A stretch of DNA of 12,023 bases from CAZJQT01 sp964604415 (GCA_964604415.1 CAZRYT010000016.1:1-12023), one strand, 5' to 3'. Positions 6,026 through 12,023 are shown, numbered from the stretch's first letter. Translations and numbers: made by a program. The notes: generated by a model from the sequence alone, not told the origin.

Positions 6026-6264
6026 GCGAATCTAGCCGCGGTAGATTAATACTAAGAGGTCTCAAACGATTTCCTGAGCTGTTTGGTGCCGGATCAAGCT
6101 TTGATATAACTGGGAGCACCAAACATTACCACACCGGGCGACTTGCCTTACAAAAAAGCATGGAATGCCCACCGGAATTGCTAGACTCTCAAGCCTTGAG
6201 TTCTGACTGGGAGTCAGTAGGGGATGACTTGGCGCAAGCAATGGGTTATGAGGAGGAAAATTAA
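6022..6264 (+). CDS. Orf80, uncharacterised small protein in the chaperone operon
   Basis: I do not recognise this 80-residue protein. The N-terminal 20 residues are basic (SRGRLILRGLKRFPELFG). The centre contains TKHYHTGRLALQKS, and the last 30 residues are acidic (SDWESVGDDLAQAMGYEEEN). There is no membrane span or signal peptide. The start is the ATGA overlap with orf87. The end, in a TAATG one-base overlap with orf93, carries AGGAGG (6251-6256), the strongest ribosome binding site of the operon's small genes. The opposite-charge ends could suit a protein that contacts a partner, but nothing in the sequence names one. Confidence 0.7.
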   Translation: MSESSRGRLILRGLKRFPELFGAGSSFDITGSTKHYHTGRLALQKSMECPPELLDSQALSSDWESVGDDLAQAMGYEEEN

Positions 6265-6545
6265 TGTATCTTTTAGATAGATCTGAAAATTGTCCTTTTC
6301 CTACAGTCGTGGATGAGCTGACAGCTAAGTTCATCGAAAGAATGGTCCTATATGAAAAGTCCGAGGATTTAGGCTGGGATCCAGAAGATATTAAAATTGC
6401 AAAAAGAAGTGAAGCAGATGACTTTAGAGCAATTTATGGAAGAGACATCGAACTGGCAGCACGAGGTTGTGCGCAATTGATTGCCACAGACCATTGTCCG
6501 CTATGGATTTTTAATTCGCAAAATAAGGAAGTTATAAGGAGATAA
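6264..6545 (+). CDS. Orf93, uncharacterised small protein directly before dnaK
   Basis: I do not recognise this 93-residue protein. An opening stretch with Cys10 (DRSENCPFPTVVDE) is followed by a helix (ELTAKFIERMVLYEKSEDL), the segment LGWDPEDIKIAKRSEADDFR and a last third with Cys69 and Cys78 (ELAARGCAQLIATDHCPLWI). It has no signal peptide or membrane span. It starts in a TAATG overlap after AGGAGG. Its last codons carry AAGGAGA (6536-6542), the dnaK ribosome binding site, and only three bases separate it from dnaK. It is the last of four successive unknown genes between grpE and dnaK. Confidence 0.7.
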   Translation: MYLLDRSENCPFPTVVDELTAKFIERMVLYEKSEDLGWDPEDIKIAKRSEADDFRAIYGRDIELAARGCAQLIATDHCPLWIFNSQNKEVIRR

Positions 6546-6548
6546 ATT

Positions 6549-8456
6549 ATGGGTAAAATTATAGGAATCGATCTAGGAACAACTAACTCGGCCATGGCTG
6601 TTATGCAAGCTGGCAAGCCGGAAATTATTGCTAACTCAGAAGGTGCCCGCACCACGCCAAGTGTCGTAGCTGTTAATAAAAACGGTGAACGTTTGGTAGG
6701 CCAAGTCGCCCGCCGCCAGCAGGTTACTAATGCTAAGAATACTATTTATGAAGTTAAGCGCTTGATTGGTCGCCGCTGGGAAGACAAAGAAGTCCAACGC
6801 GATATCAAACTGATGGGCTACGAGATGGTCAAGTCTGGCTCTAGCGTCAAGGTTAAAATGGGTGACAAAGAATACAGCCCAGAAGAAATCAGTGCTATGA
6901 TCCTGGGCAAACTCAAGGCTGACGCCGAGAGTTTCCTGGGCTCGCCAGTCACAGAAGCAGTTATAACCGTGCCAGCCTACTTTGATGACTCACAACGCCA
7001 AGCTACTAAGGATGCTGGTAAAATTGCCGGACTGGAAGTTAAGCGCATCATCAATGAACCGACCGCGGCCGCGCTAGCTTACGGGCTTGATAAAGCCGAA
7101 AAGAAGGACGAAAAAATCGCTGTCTATGACCTTGGTGGTGGTACTTTTGACGTTTCGATCCTAGAACTAGGCGATGGTGTCTTTGAAGTTAAGTCTACCA
7201 ATGGTGATACTCACCTAGGCGGCGCCGATTTTGACCGCGTGTTAGTCAATTACTTCGCTGATGAGTTCAAAAAAGAGAGTGGCATAGATATCAGCAGCGA
7301 CAAAGCCGCCATGCAGCGCCTGCGCGATGAAGCGGAGAAAGCCAAGATTGAGCTGTCAACAACAGCCGAAATTAATATTAATTTGCCTTTCTTGACTGCC
7401 GATGCTGAAGGCCCCAAGCACTTTGAACACAAATTAACCCGTGCCAAGCTTGAAAGCCTGGTCGGCGAATTAATTGATAAAACCGCCGAACCAAGCGAGA
7501 AAGCACTCAAAGACGCTGGTCTCAAAGCCAGCGACATTGACGCTGTAGTTTTGGTTGGTGGCATGACCCGTATGCCGGCTGTGCAGGAAAAGGTCAAAAA
7601 GATTTTTGGCAAAGACCCAATGAAGGGCGTCAATCCGGACGAAGTCGTAGCCGTCGGTGCCGCCATCCAAGGTGGTGTGCTACAAGGCGATGTCAAAGAC
7701 GTCTTGCTGTTAGATGTAACACCGCTGTCTCTTGGCATTGAAACGCTTGGTGGCGTGGCGACCAAACTAATTGAGCGCAACACCACTATTCCAACCTCCA
7801 AGAGTGAGACATTCTCTACAGCAGCCGATAATCAGCCACAGGTGGAAATCCACGTCGTACAAGGTGAGCGTGAAATGGTAACTGACAACAAATCGCTAGG
7901 ACGCTTTGTACTAGATGGCATTCCATCAGCGCCACGCGGTGTACCGCAGATTGAAGTCACCTTTAACATTGACGCCAACGGCATCCTAAATGTAACCGCC
8001 AAAGACAAAGGTTCTGGCAAAGAGCAGAGCATAACTATCAGCGGCAGTGGTAACCTGGACAAAACGGAAGTTGAGAAAATGGCCAAAGAAGCCGAAGCCC
8101 ACGCCGAAGAGGACAAAGCCAAGCGTGAGTCCATTGATGCTCGTAATTTGCTAGATACGGCCGTTTACTCGGCTGAGAAAATGAAGACAGAGCACAAAGC
8201 TAAGCTATCTGAGGAAGACGTCAAAACTATTGACGAAGCAATTGAAGCAGGCAAGAAAGTCGTCAAAGACGAAAAAGCTGACAAAGATGCTCTAGAAGCT
8301 GCCACCAAAGAACTTAATGACAAAATCATGCCAATTGGCGCTAAAATGTACGAGTCTGCCAAGGATGAAAAACCAGCCGAGGATGGAGAATCTGAGAAAG
8401 ACGATAAAGACGAACCGGTCGAAGGCGAAGTCGTGGACGACAAGGAAGAGAAATAA
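6549..8456 (+). CDS. dnaK: Hsp70 chaperone DnaK
   Basis: A full-length cytosolic Hsp70 of 635 residues. It binds exposed hydrophobic peptides and cycles with DnaJ and GrpE. The nucleotide-binding domain has IGIDLGTTNSAMAV at 5-18, catalytic Lys70, VPAYFDDSQRQATKDAG around 141-157, DLGGGTFDVS at 194-203 with Thr199 in the autophosphorylation position, and VVLVGGMTRMPAVQ around 333-346. The interdomain linker is DVLLLDV at 384-390. The substrate domain includes SLGIETLGGV and ends in an acidic tail (EPVEGEVVDDKEEK). The region 78-110 retains the stretch present in Gram-negative DnaK and absent from Firmicutes proteins. The ATG at 6549 is six bases after AAGGAGA. The stop overlaps orf72 by one base (TAATG). 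Confidence 0.98.
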   Translation: MGKIIGIDLGTTNSAMAVMQAGKPEIIANSEGARTTPSVVAVNKNGERLVGQVARRQQVTNAKNTIYEVKRLIGRRWEDKEVQRDIKLMGYEMVKSGSSVKVKMGDKEYSPEEISAMILGKLKADAESFLGSPVTEAVITVPAYFDDSQRQATKDAGKIAGLEVKRIINEPTAAALAYGLDKAEKKDEKIAVYDLGGGTFDVSILELGDGVFEVKSTNGDTHLGGADFDRVLVNYFADEFKKESGIDISSDKAAMQRLRDEAEKAKIELSTTAEININLPFLTADAEGPKHFEHKLTRAKLESLVGELIDKTAEPSEKALKDAGLKASDIDAVVLVGGMTRMPAVQEKVKKIFGKDPMKGVNPDEVVAVGAAIQGGVLQGDVKDVLLLDVTPLSLGIETLGGVATKLIERNTTIPTSKSETFSTAADNQPQVEIHVVQGEREMVTDNKSLGRFVLDGIPSAPRGVPQIEVTFNIDANGILNVTAKDKGSGKEQSITISGSGNLDKTEVEKMAKEAEAHAEEDKAKRESIDARNLLDTAVYSAEKMKTEHKAKLSEEDVKTIDEAIEAGKKVVKDEKADKDALEAATKELNDKIMPIGAKMYESAKDEKPAEDGESEKDDKDEPVEGEVVDDKEEK

Positions 8457-8674
8457 TGCCAACCGAGGAGCGGATTAATCATGGCAAAGAATTGCTGGCA
8501 GTCTTAGAATTAGCTGAGCAATTTCCAGCACGACACCGTAAAAACATCGACGGTCGCTTTCAGGATATGAACATAAACGAAGAGCATAATGCTGAACCAG
8601 CCCGTGTGGGTAACGCTGTTCTTAAAACTATGCCACATATTGAAGCACCAGGCCGTGACCAGGTGGATACATGA
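8456..8674 (+). CDS. Orf72, uncharacterised small protein between dnaK and orf106
   Basis: I do not recognise this 72-residue protein. Residues 1-24 could form a helix (ERINHGKELLAVLELAEQF). The rest is hydrophilic with many charged and His residues (ARHRKNIDGRFQDMNINEEH) and ends in Pro/Asp-rich sequence. It has no membrane span or signal peptide. It begins in a TAATG overlap with dnaK, after AAGGAAGAG at the dnaK end, and stops in an ATGA overlap with orf106. Coding status rests mainly on these couplings and the intact frame. It is the weakest of the seven small genes. Confidence 0.6.
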   Translation: MPTEERINHGKELLAVLELAEQFPARHRKNIDGRFQDMNINEEHNAEPARVGNAVLKTMPHIEAPGRDQVDT

Positions 8675-8991
8675 TATTAGACAGTCTGAACAACCGGATA
8701 GAAAATGGTATTCAAGCTCGCCATGAGGCATATGCTCACCAAGTCGAAGTGTTTGAAAAAGACGGACCAAGATTTGCCAACCCAATTCTAAGAGCTTTGG
8801 AGAAATTTAATTACCGCTTAAATATTGGTTATGTCCGCGCTTTTGCAAGACCAAACCCTGAGAGCCAAATTCGTTTGGCTGAACAATACGTCCATGATGT
8901 TAGTCCTGGGCTTTATGACATCGATCGAGCTGAATTTGATCAAGCCGTGACCGAGGCTGTAGCTAACTTTCCTGATTCCAAGAGAACTTAA
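8671..8991 (+). CDS. Orf106, uncharacterised small protein directly before dnaJ
   Basis: I do not recognise this 106-residue soluble protein. It is probably all-helical: residues 1-30 (LDSLNNRIENGIQARHEAYA), 36-62 (ANPILRALEKFNYRLNIGYV), 64-76 and 86-100 (RAEFDQAVTEAVANF). There is no HPD motif, so it is not a J-domain protein, and no signal peptide. The first ATG forms an ATGA overlap with orf72, with GGTGG a few bases upstream. The stop overlaps the dnaJ ATG by one base. Its position directly upstream of dnaJ in an HrcA-controlled message suggests stress-linked expression; function is unknown. Confidence 0.72.
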   Translation: MILDSLNNRIENGIQARHEAYAHQVEVFEKDGPRFANPILRALEKFNYRLNIGYVRAFARPNPESQIRLAEQYVHDVSPGLYDIDRAEFDQAVTEAVANFPDSKRT

Positions 8992-10106
8992 TGGCAAAAC
9001 GTGATTACTATGAAGTTTTGGGGGTTGGTAAAAACGCTAGTCCCGACGAGATCAAAAAGGCTTACCGTCGGTTGGCGGTGCAATATCATCCGGACAAAGA
9101 CGGTGGTGACGAAGAAAAATTCAAAGAAGTTGGTGAAGCCTACGAGGTTCTTAAAGACGAATCCAAACGCAAACGTTATGATCAGTTTGGTCATGCCGGC
9201 GTTGGTGGTGCAAGTGGCGGCGGCAACCCCTTTGAGGGCTTTACGGGCTTTGGCGGCCAGGGCCAAAACATCAACTTTGACTTTGGTGATCTTGGCCTAG
9301 GCGACATATTCAGTAGTTTCTTTGGTGGTAACGACGGTGGTCAAAGCCATCGCCAATCCCGTGGGCGCGACGTTGAAACTAATATTGAAATTGATTTCAC
9401 ACAAGCCGTTTTTGGTACCGAAGTCGATTTGCATCTGAACCTCGACGATACCTGTGAACATTGCAAAGGTACAACCGTGGAACCCGGCCATGAGCTAAAA
9501 ACTTGTGACGAGTGTAAGGGTTCAGGGCAGATAACAACCATGACCCGCACCATTTTTGGTAACATACAGCAAGCAAGTGTCTGCCCAAAGTGTCATGGCC
9601 GTGGCAAAATCCCAGAAAAAGTCTGCACTGTCTGTCATGGCAAAGGCACTCAGCGCAAAAACCAAGAAGTTACACTAAAGATCCCAGCTGGTGTTGATGA
9701 TGGCGCCACTATTAGACTGCGTGAGCATGGAGAAGCTATTGCCGACGGACCAAAAGGCGACCTCTACGTCAATGTCCGCGTCAAAGCTCACAAAAAATTC
9801 ACCCGTGAAGGCGATTTGATACTCAGCGAACAACACATTCCGATGGTGGAGGCTACACTAGGCACAACAATTGATGTTGAAACGGTTGACGGCAACATTA
9901 AGATGAAAATCCCAGCCGGCACTCAGAGTGGCAGTGACTTTAAGTTATCTAGTCACGGCGTTCCGCATATCCGCAGTGATAACCGTGGGGCTCATATTGT
10001 GACAATAATTGTCGACACACCAACCAAACTCTCAAAGAGACAGCAGGAGCTGCTAGAAGACTTCAAAGACAATAATTCAGATAAAAGATCGCGTTTTAGC
10101 TTTTAG
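8991..10106 (+). CDS. dnaJ: Hsp40 co-chaperone DnaJ (type I)
   Basis: A 371-residue type I J-protein that delivers substrates to DnaK and stimulates its ATPase. The J domain is residues 1-68, with HPD at 33-35. A Gly/Phe-rich linker follows (about 69-115). The zinc-binding domain has four CxxC pairs: C155/C158, C172/C175, C198/C201 and C212/C215. The last three are followed by the usual G-x-G, while the first reads CEHCKGTT and lacks the second Gly. The two C-terminal beta domains and dimerisation tail are present (VTLKIPAGVDDGATIRL, then GDLYVNVRVKAHKKFTREGD). The ATG overlaps the orf106 stop (TAATG). The 3' end overlaps the convergent GGDEF gene by 11 bases, and no terminator is visible between them. 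Confidence 0.97.
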   Translation: MAKRDYYEVLGVGKNASPDEIKKAYRRLAVQYHPDKDGGDEEKFKEVGEAYEVLKDESKRKRYDQFGHAGVGGASGGGNPFEGFTGFGGQGQNINFDFGDLGLGDIFSSFFGGNDGGQSHRQSRGRDVETNIEIDFTQAVFGTEVDLHLNLDDTCEHCKGTTVEPGHELKTCDECKGSGQITTMTRTIFGNIQQASVCPKCHGRGKIPEKVCTVCHGKGTQRKNQEVTLKIPAGVDDGATIRLREHGEAIADGPKGDLYVNVRVKAHKKFTREGDLILSEQHIPMVEATLGTTIDVETVDGNIKMKIPAGTQSGSDFKLSSHGVPHIRSDNRGAHIVTIIVDTPTKLSKRQQELLEDFKDNNSDKRSRFSF

Positions 10107-10899
10107 GCTCAACAGCAATAACTTGATTACGTCCGTTTCGCTTGGCTTCAAATAAAGCCGCGTCGGTCTCGGCTATGACTTCATCTATTGATTTATCTAT
10201 TTTACCTACACCAATACTCAATGACGCGCTGTAGTTGTAGCCCTTAGCAGGGACAAGAGACTCAACTTGTTTACGGAGTTGCTCCGCTATATGCACTGCA
10301 TCTTCTTGGTTTACATGTTGCAAGACGACGACAAATTCATCGCCGCCAAAACGGGCTATAATATCATCATCGCGCAAGCGCTCTTTTAGTGTATTGGCTA
10401 CTTGCACAATTAATGCATCACCGCCAGCATGACCATCCGAGTCATTAACCTCTCTTAATTTGTCTATATCAATATGGAGCAGAGAGTGCTCTTGGTTGCG
10501 TCTGTCGTGTTTTGTTTCAACCTCAAGCACTTCTATGGCGTAAAAGAAACCACGGCGATTAAGGACGCCAGTTAACGGATCCTCAATTGCTTTTTTGCGG
10601 AGCTTTTCCTTTTCTTCGTCCGAAATTTTCTTTTCTTGTCTGTAGCGCAACACTGCTTTTGCGATGGTCAAGCCATGATGTAATTCATCATCTTCATTCA
10701 TTTCACGGCCACCGAGTGCAACTCCTTGTATGGCAATAATAGAATCTTTTTCTTCGTTCTCTATCTCTAATAAAGTGTTACGTGCTCTTAGGGCTTCAAC
10801 TTCATTACGCAAAGCCACCAACTCAATCTCAACAGAAGACTGAACCTCTGGATCTTGAATAGCGGGATCGTGTATCTCTTGAGAGCGACCGGAAACCAT
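10096..10899 (-). CDS. Soluble GGDEF diguanylate cyclase with coiled-coil N-terminus
   Basis: A 267-residue protein predicted to make cyclic di-GMP from two GTP. The GGDEF domain covers about residues 104-264. It contains DPLTGVLNRRGF, the metal-binding HIDIDKLREVND (142-153), GHAGGDALI (156-164) and the active-site GGDEF at 185-189. An inhibitory-site RxxD (R176-D179) lies five residues before it, so product feedback is possible. The N-terminal hundred residues lack membrane spans and a recognisable sensor. Residues 24-56 (ELVALRNEVEALRARN) look like a coiled coil that could dimerise the domain. All catalytic residues that I can check are intact. The minus-strand promoter has perfect boxes and ends seven bases before the ATG, so the message is probably leaderless. 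It is divergent from orf36-rimB-rimK and convergent with dnaJ. Confidence 0.92.
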   Translation of the reverse strand: MVSGRSQEIHDPAIQDPEVQSSVEIELVALRNEVEALRARNTLLEIENEEKDSIIAIQGVALGGREMNEDDELHHGLTIAKAVLRYRQEKKISDEEKEKLRKKAIEDPLTGVLNRRGFFYAIEVLEVETKHDRRNQEHSLLHIDIDKLREVNDSDGHAGGDALIVQVANTLKERLRDDDIIARFGGDEFVVVLQHVNQEDAVHIAEQLRKQVESLVPAKGYNYSASLSIGVGKIDKSIDEVIAETDAALFEAKRNGRNQVIAVEPKS

Positions 10900-10906
10900 A
10901 AGTCAT

Positions 10907-10936
10907 ATTATAGCATAAACATAATGCTTATGTCAA
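10907..10936 (-). promoter_or_regulatory. Promoter of the GGDEF gene, leaderless
   Basis: On the minus strand, -35 TTGACA (10936-10931) and -10 TATAAT (10912-10907) are both perfect. They are 18 bases apart, and TGC precedes the -10 (extended form). Only seven bases separate the -10 from the ATG at 10899, so transcription should start at or one base before the start codon. A palindrome, CATAA-TGC-TTATG (10920-10932), lies in the spacer and touches the -35. Confidence 0.8.
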
Positions 10937-10962
10937 TTTAGCTGTACAAAACAGTGCTTATG
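10925..10962 (+). repeat. Direct repeat TGCTTATG, two copies 30 bp apart
   Basis: TGCTTATG occurs at 10925-10932 (inside the GGDEF promoter) and 10955-10962 (just upstream of the orf36 -10). Each copy lies within one of the two divergent promoters, so a shared regulator is possible. Eight bases in an AT-rich region could also recur by chance. Confidence 0.35.
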
Positions 10963-10970
10963 CATATAAT
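10943..10970 (+). promoter_or_regulatory. Promoter of orf36
   Basis: A perfect -10 TATAAT (10965-10970) lies 16 bases after a moderate -35 TGTACA (10943-10948). The start codon of orf36 is 11 bases after the -10, so the leader would be about four or five bases and carries no ribosome binding site. Confidence 0.55.
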
Positions 10971-10981
10971 GTGAAGTAATA

Positions 10982-11092
10982 ATGAAACAATCAGATGAAA
11001 AGGGTTTTATACCACTTTTGGTGGCCATACTTATAGTGCTAGTTATCGGTCTGATTATAGTTTATTTTCGCATCAAACAAGTTGGTCGATAA
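10982..11092 (+). CDS. Orf36, small single-span membrane peptide with class-III-like signal
   Basis: An intact 36-codon frame from ATG 10982 to TAA 11090-11092. The N-terminus is hydrophilic (MKQSDEK). It is followed by GFIPLLVAILIVLVIGLIIV, a 20-residue hydrophobic helix, and a basic end (YFRIKQVGR). The K-G-F-x-x-L-L-V start resembles the class III (prepilin-peptidase) signal of type IV pilin-like proteins, but the usual Glu at position 5 of the mature part is absent. It is followed by almost no mature domain. A perfect TATAAT lies 11 bases upstream. It lies 36 bases before the rimB -10 box and points the same way. It could be a membrane anchor or a small pilin-like peptide. The function is unknown, and coding status rests on the promoter, the intact frame and the membrane-helix pattern. 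Confidence 0.55.
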   Translation: MKQSDEKGFIPLLVAILIVLVIGLIIVYFRIKQVGR

Positions 11093-11094
11093 GT

Positions 11095-11124
11095 TTGACA
11101 CAAAGCAGTAAACCATGCTATAAT
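11095..11124 (+). promoter_or_regulatory. Promoter of rimB-rimK
   Basis: Perfect -35 TTGACA (11095-11100) and perfect -10 TATAAT (11119-11124), separated by 18 bases, with TGC directly before the -10 (extended). This has the same architecture as the GGDEF promoter. Transcription should begin near 11131, about 16 bases before the likely rimB ATG. Confidence 0.85.
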
Positions 11125-11146
11125 ATGCTTGATTTTGGCAATTGTG

Positions 11147-11563
11147 ATGAATGCATTGAATAAAACTAAGACAGTTGGAACTTTTGAAGCGATTACGTTT
11201 CCTGATTTCCCATTGAGCGGCAAAGTCATGGCCAAAATCGACACTGGTGCTTACACAGGTGCCTTACACTGCACTAAAATTAAAGAGATTAAAACAGATG
11301 AAGGTCGCCGACTGCAGTTTGCGCCGTTTGACCACCCTAGCACCATAATTAGCCTCGACAAATTTGTAAAACGCCCAGTTAAAAGTAGTAACGGCAAAGA
11401 AGAGAACCGTTATTTCATAAAAACTGCTATAGTTTTGCAAGGGGAAACGTATCCGATCACCCTTAGCCTGGCTGATAGAAGTGTTATGAAATGGCCAGTC
11501 CTAATCGGTCGCAAATTCCTCAGAAAAAATAATTTTTTAGTAGACGTAAATAAACTGACTTAA
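11147..11563 (+). CDS. rimB: RimB-like retropepsin-type protease (PF05618)
   Basis: A 138-residue protein of the family long called putative ATP-dependent zinc protease and now regarded as a retropepsin-like aspartic protease. The signature KIDTGAYTGALHC contains the catalytic-type D-T-G at residues 32-34. The C-terminal family motif is also present (WPVLIGRKFLRKNNFLVDV). One such domain has a single D-T-G, so activity would need a dimer. It is encoded 18 bases before rimK, the usual partner. In Pseudomonas, RimB modulates the ribosomal S6 glutamylation carried out by RimK. The start is uncertain. ATG 11147 gives the family-typical N-terminus, but GTG 11144 and TTG 11135 or 11129 are in frame, and no ribosome binding site is visible. 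Confidence 0.85.
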   Translation: MNALNKTKTVGTFEAITFPDFPLSGKVMAKIDTGAYTGALHCTKIKEIKTDEGRRLQFAPFDHPSTIISLDKFVKRPVKSSNGKEENRYFIKTAIVLQGETYPITLSLADRSVMKWPVLIGRKFLRKNNFLVDVNKLT

Positions 11564-11569
11564 ATAGCA

Positions 11570-11575
11570 AAGGAG
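11570..11575 (+). promoter_or_regulatory. rimK ribosome binding site
   Basis: AAGGAG lies six bases before the rimK ATG and fixes that start. It is the clearest binding site in the right-hand region, where the other genes have none. Confidence 0.85.
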
Positions 11576-11581
11576 ACTGCC

Positions 11582-12023
11582 ATGAAAATAGCTATCCTAT
11601 CTAAAGGTCCTGGTAATTTCTCTACCAAACGGCTCAAAGAAGAAGCCTTGGCTCGTGATCACGAAGTTGAAGTTATTGACTATACAAAGTGTTTTGCGAC
11701 TATTCAGCAGAGTAATCCATTAGTGAACTTTGACGGCATTGATCTGAATGATTTTGACGTCATTATCCCGCGTATTGGTTCATCATACACACGCTATGGT
11801 TCTGCCATTGTGCGCCAGTTTGAGATGCGCGGTATTTTCACTACTACCAGCTCTATTGCTTTGGTGCGTTCGCGCGACAAGTTGCGCAGTATGCAACTAC
11901 TTGCCCGAGCTGGCGTTGGTATACCCAAAACTGTTTTCTCGCGTGGTATGGCTACCAACGTAGAGGAGGTGATTGAAGACCTTGGCGGTACACCCGTCAT
12001 CATCAAGCTAGCCCGCGGTACCC
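11582..12023 (+). CDS. rimK: RimK-like ATP-grasp glutamate ligase, N-terminal part (3' end outside window)
   Basis: The frame opens at ATG 11582 and runs off the window after 147 complete codons. It begins MKIAILSKGPGNFSTKRLKE, the typical RimK start. VIIPRIGSSYTRYGSAIVRQ (about 60-79) and SRDKLRSMQLLARAGVGIPK (about 98-117), the entry to the ATP-grasp fold, follow. VIIKLARGT near the edge matches the ATP-binding lysine strand. Characterised RimK proteins add glutamate residues to the C-terminus of ribosomal protein S6. Close relatives include LysX and tetrahydrosarcinapterin or coenzyme F420 ligases, so the substrate is not proven. Linkage to rimB favours the RimK role. The nucleotide-binding C-terminal half is not visible here. 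Confidence 0.9.
   Translation, partial: MKIAILSKGPGNFSTKRLKEEALARDHEVEVIDYTKCFATIQQSNPLVNFDGIDLNDFDVIIPRIGSSYTRYGSAIVRQFEMRGIFTTTSSIALVRSRDKLRSMQLLARAGVGIPKTVFSRGMATNVEEVIEDLGGTPVIIKLARGT

Noticed and set aside
5385..6545. Cluster of small genes as toxin-antitoxin pairs or a prophage insertion
   Set aside because: No toxin or antitoxin motif, integrase, attachment repeat or tRNA is seen. The genes are tightly coupled in frame with the operon rather than flanked by insertion marks.
7250..7801. 183-codon open frame on the minus strand inside dnaK
   Set aside because: It is entirely antisense to conserved DnaK codons, gives Ser/Leu-rich sequence without motifs, and has no promoter or binding site. 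It is a coding shadow.
4936..8674. UGA recoding as in Gracilibacteria or Absconditabacteria
   Set aside because: UGA acts as a stop at the ATGA junctions of grpE, orf126, orf87 and orf72, and the conserved genes contain no in-frame UGA.
8671..8991. Orf106 as a second J-domain or nucleotide exchange protein
   Set aside because: No HPD motif, no J-domain helix pattern and no GrpE-like signature; only position links it to dnaJ.
11125..11163. 12-codon frame starting ATG directly after the rimB -10 box
   Set aside because: It begins immediately after the -10, upstream of any plausible transcription start, and has no sequence support.
1..12023. tRNA, rRNA, CRISPR arrays, insertion sequences, origins
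   Set aside because: No cloverleaf-like B-box, no spaced direct repeats of CRISPR length, no transposase frames or terminal inverted repeats and no DnaA-box cluster were seen by eye.

Overview
The window is a compact bacterial chromosome segment read with the standard code; UGA is used as a stop at several gene ends. It most resembles Patescibacteria/CPR, and Saccharibacteria (TM7) is my best guess. That placement rests on the terse, overlapping gene layout, the shortened HrcA, promoters that sit almost on the start codon, a small class-III-signal-like peptide and the rimB-rimK pair. It is an impression from gene content, not a phylogeny.

Layout. Positions 1-830 carry the 3' part of murJ (lipid II flippase). 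lepA (elongation factor 4, 860-2641) follows from its own start-proximal promoter. A small membrane protein of the DUF1761 type lies on the minus strand (2754-3179). It has its own promoter, a good ribosome binding site and a strong intrinsic terminator that also fills the gap behind lepA. Divergent from it is gmk (guanylate kinase, 3267-3824).

The centre (3828-10106) is a CIRCE/HrcA heat-shock operon in the order hrcA, orf83, grpE, orf126, orf87, orf80, orf93, dnaK, orf72, orf106, dnaJ. Two CIRCE operators in tandem bracket the promoter. A roughly 120-nt leader with two hairpins precedes hrcA. Seven small proteins that I cannot assign to any family are threaded between the chaperone genes. 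Nearly every junction is an ATGA or TAATG overlap, and three successive junctions share an almost identical 16-nt sequence combining ribosome binding site, stop and start. This interleaving is the strongest candidate here for an undescribed system: small proteins made in step with DnaK, DnaJ and GrpE under HrcA control.

The right end (10096-12023) has a soluble GGDEF diguanylate cyclase on the minus strand, convergent with and overlapping dnaJ. Divergent from it are a 36-residue single-span membrane peptide, rimB (retropepsin-like protease) and rimK (ATP-grasp glutamate ligase, cut by the window end). The intergenic region between them holds three promoters, two with perfect -35 and extended -10 boxes, plus short repeated motifs. 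A c-di-GMP-making enzyme beside rimB-rimK is notable because RimK has been linked to RimB and c-di-GMP in Pseudomonas.
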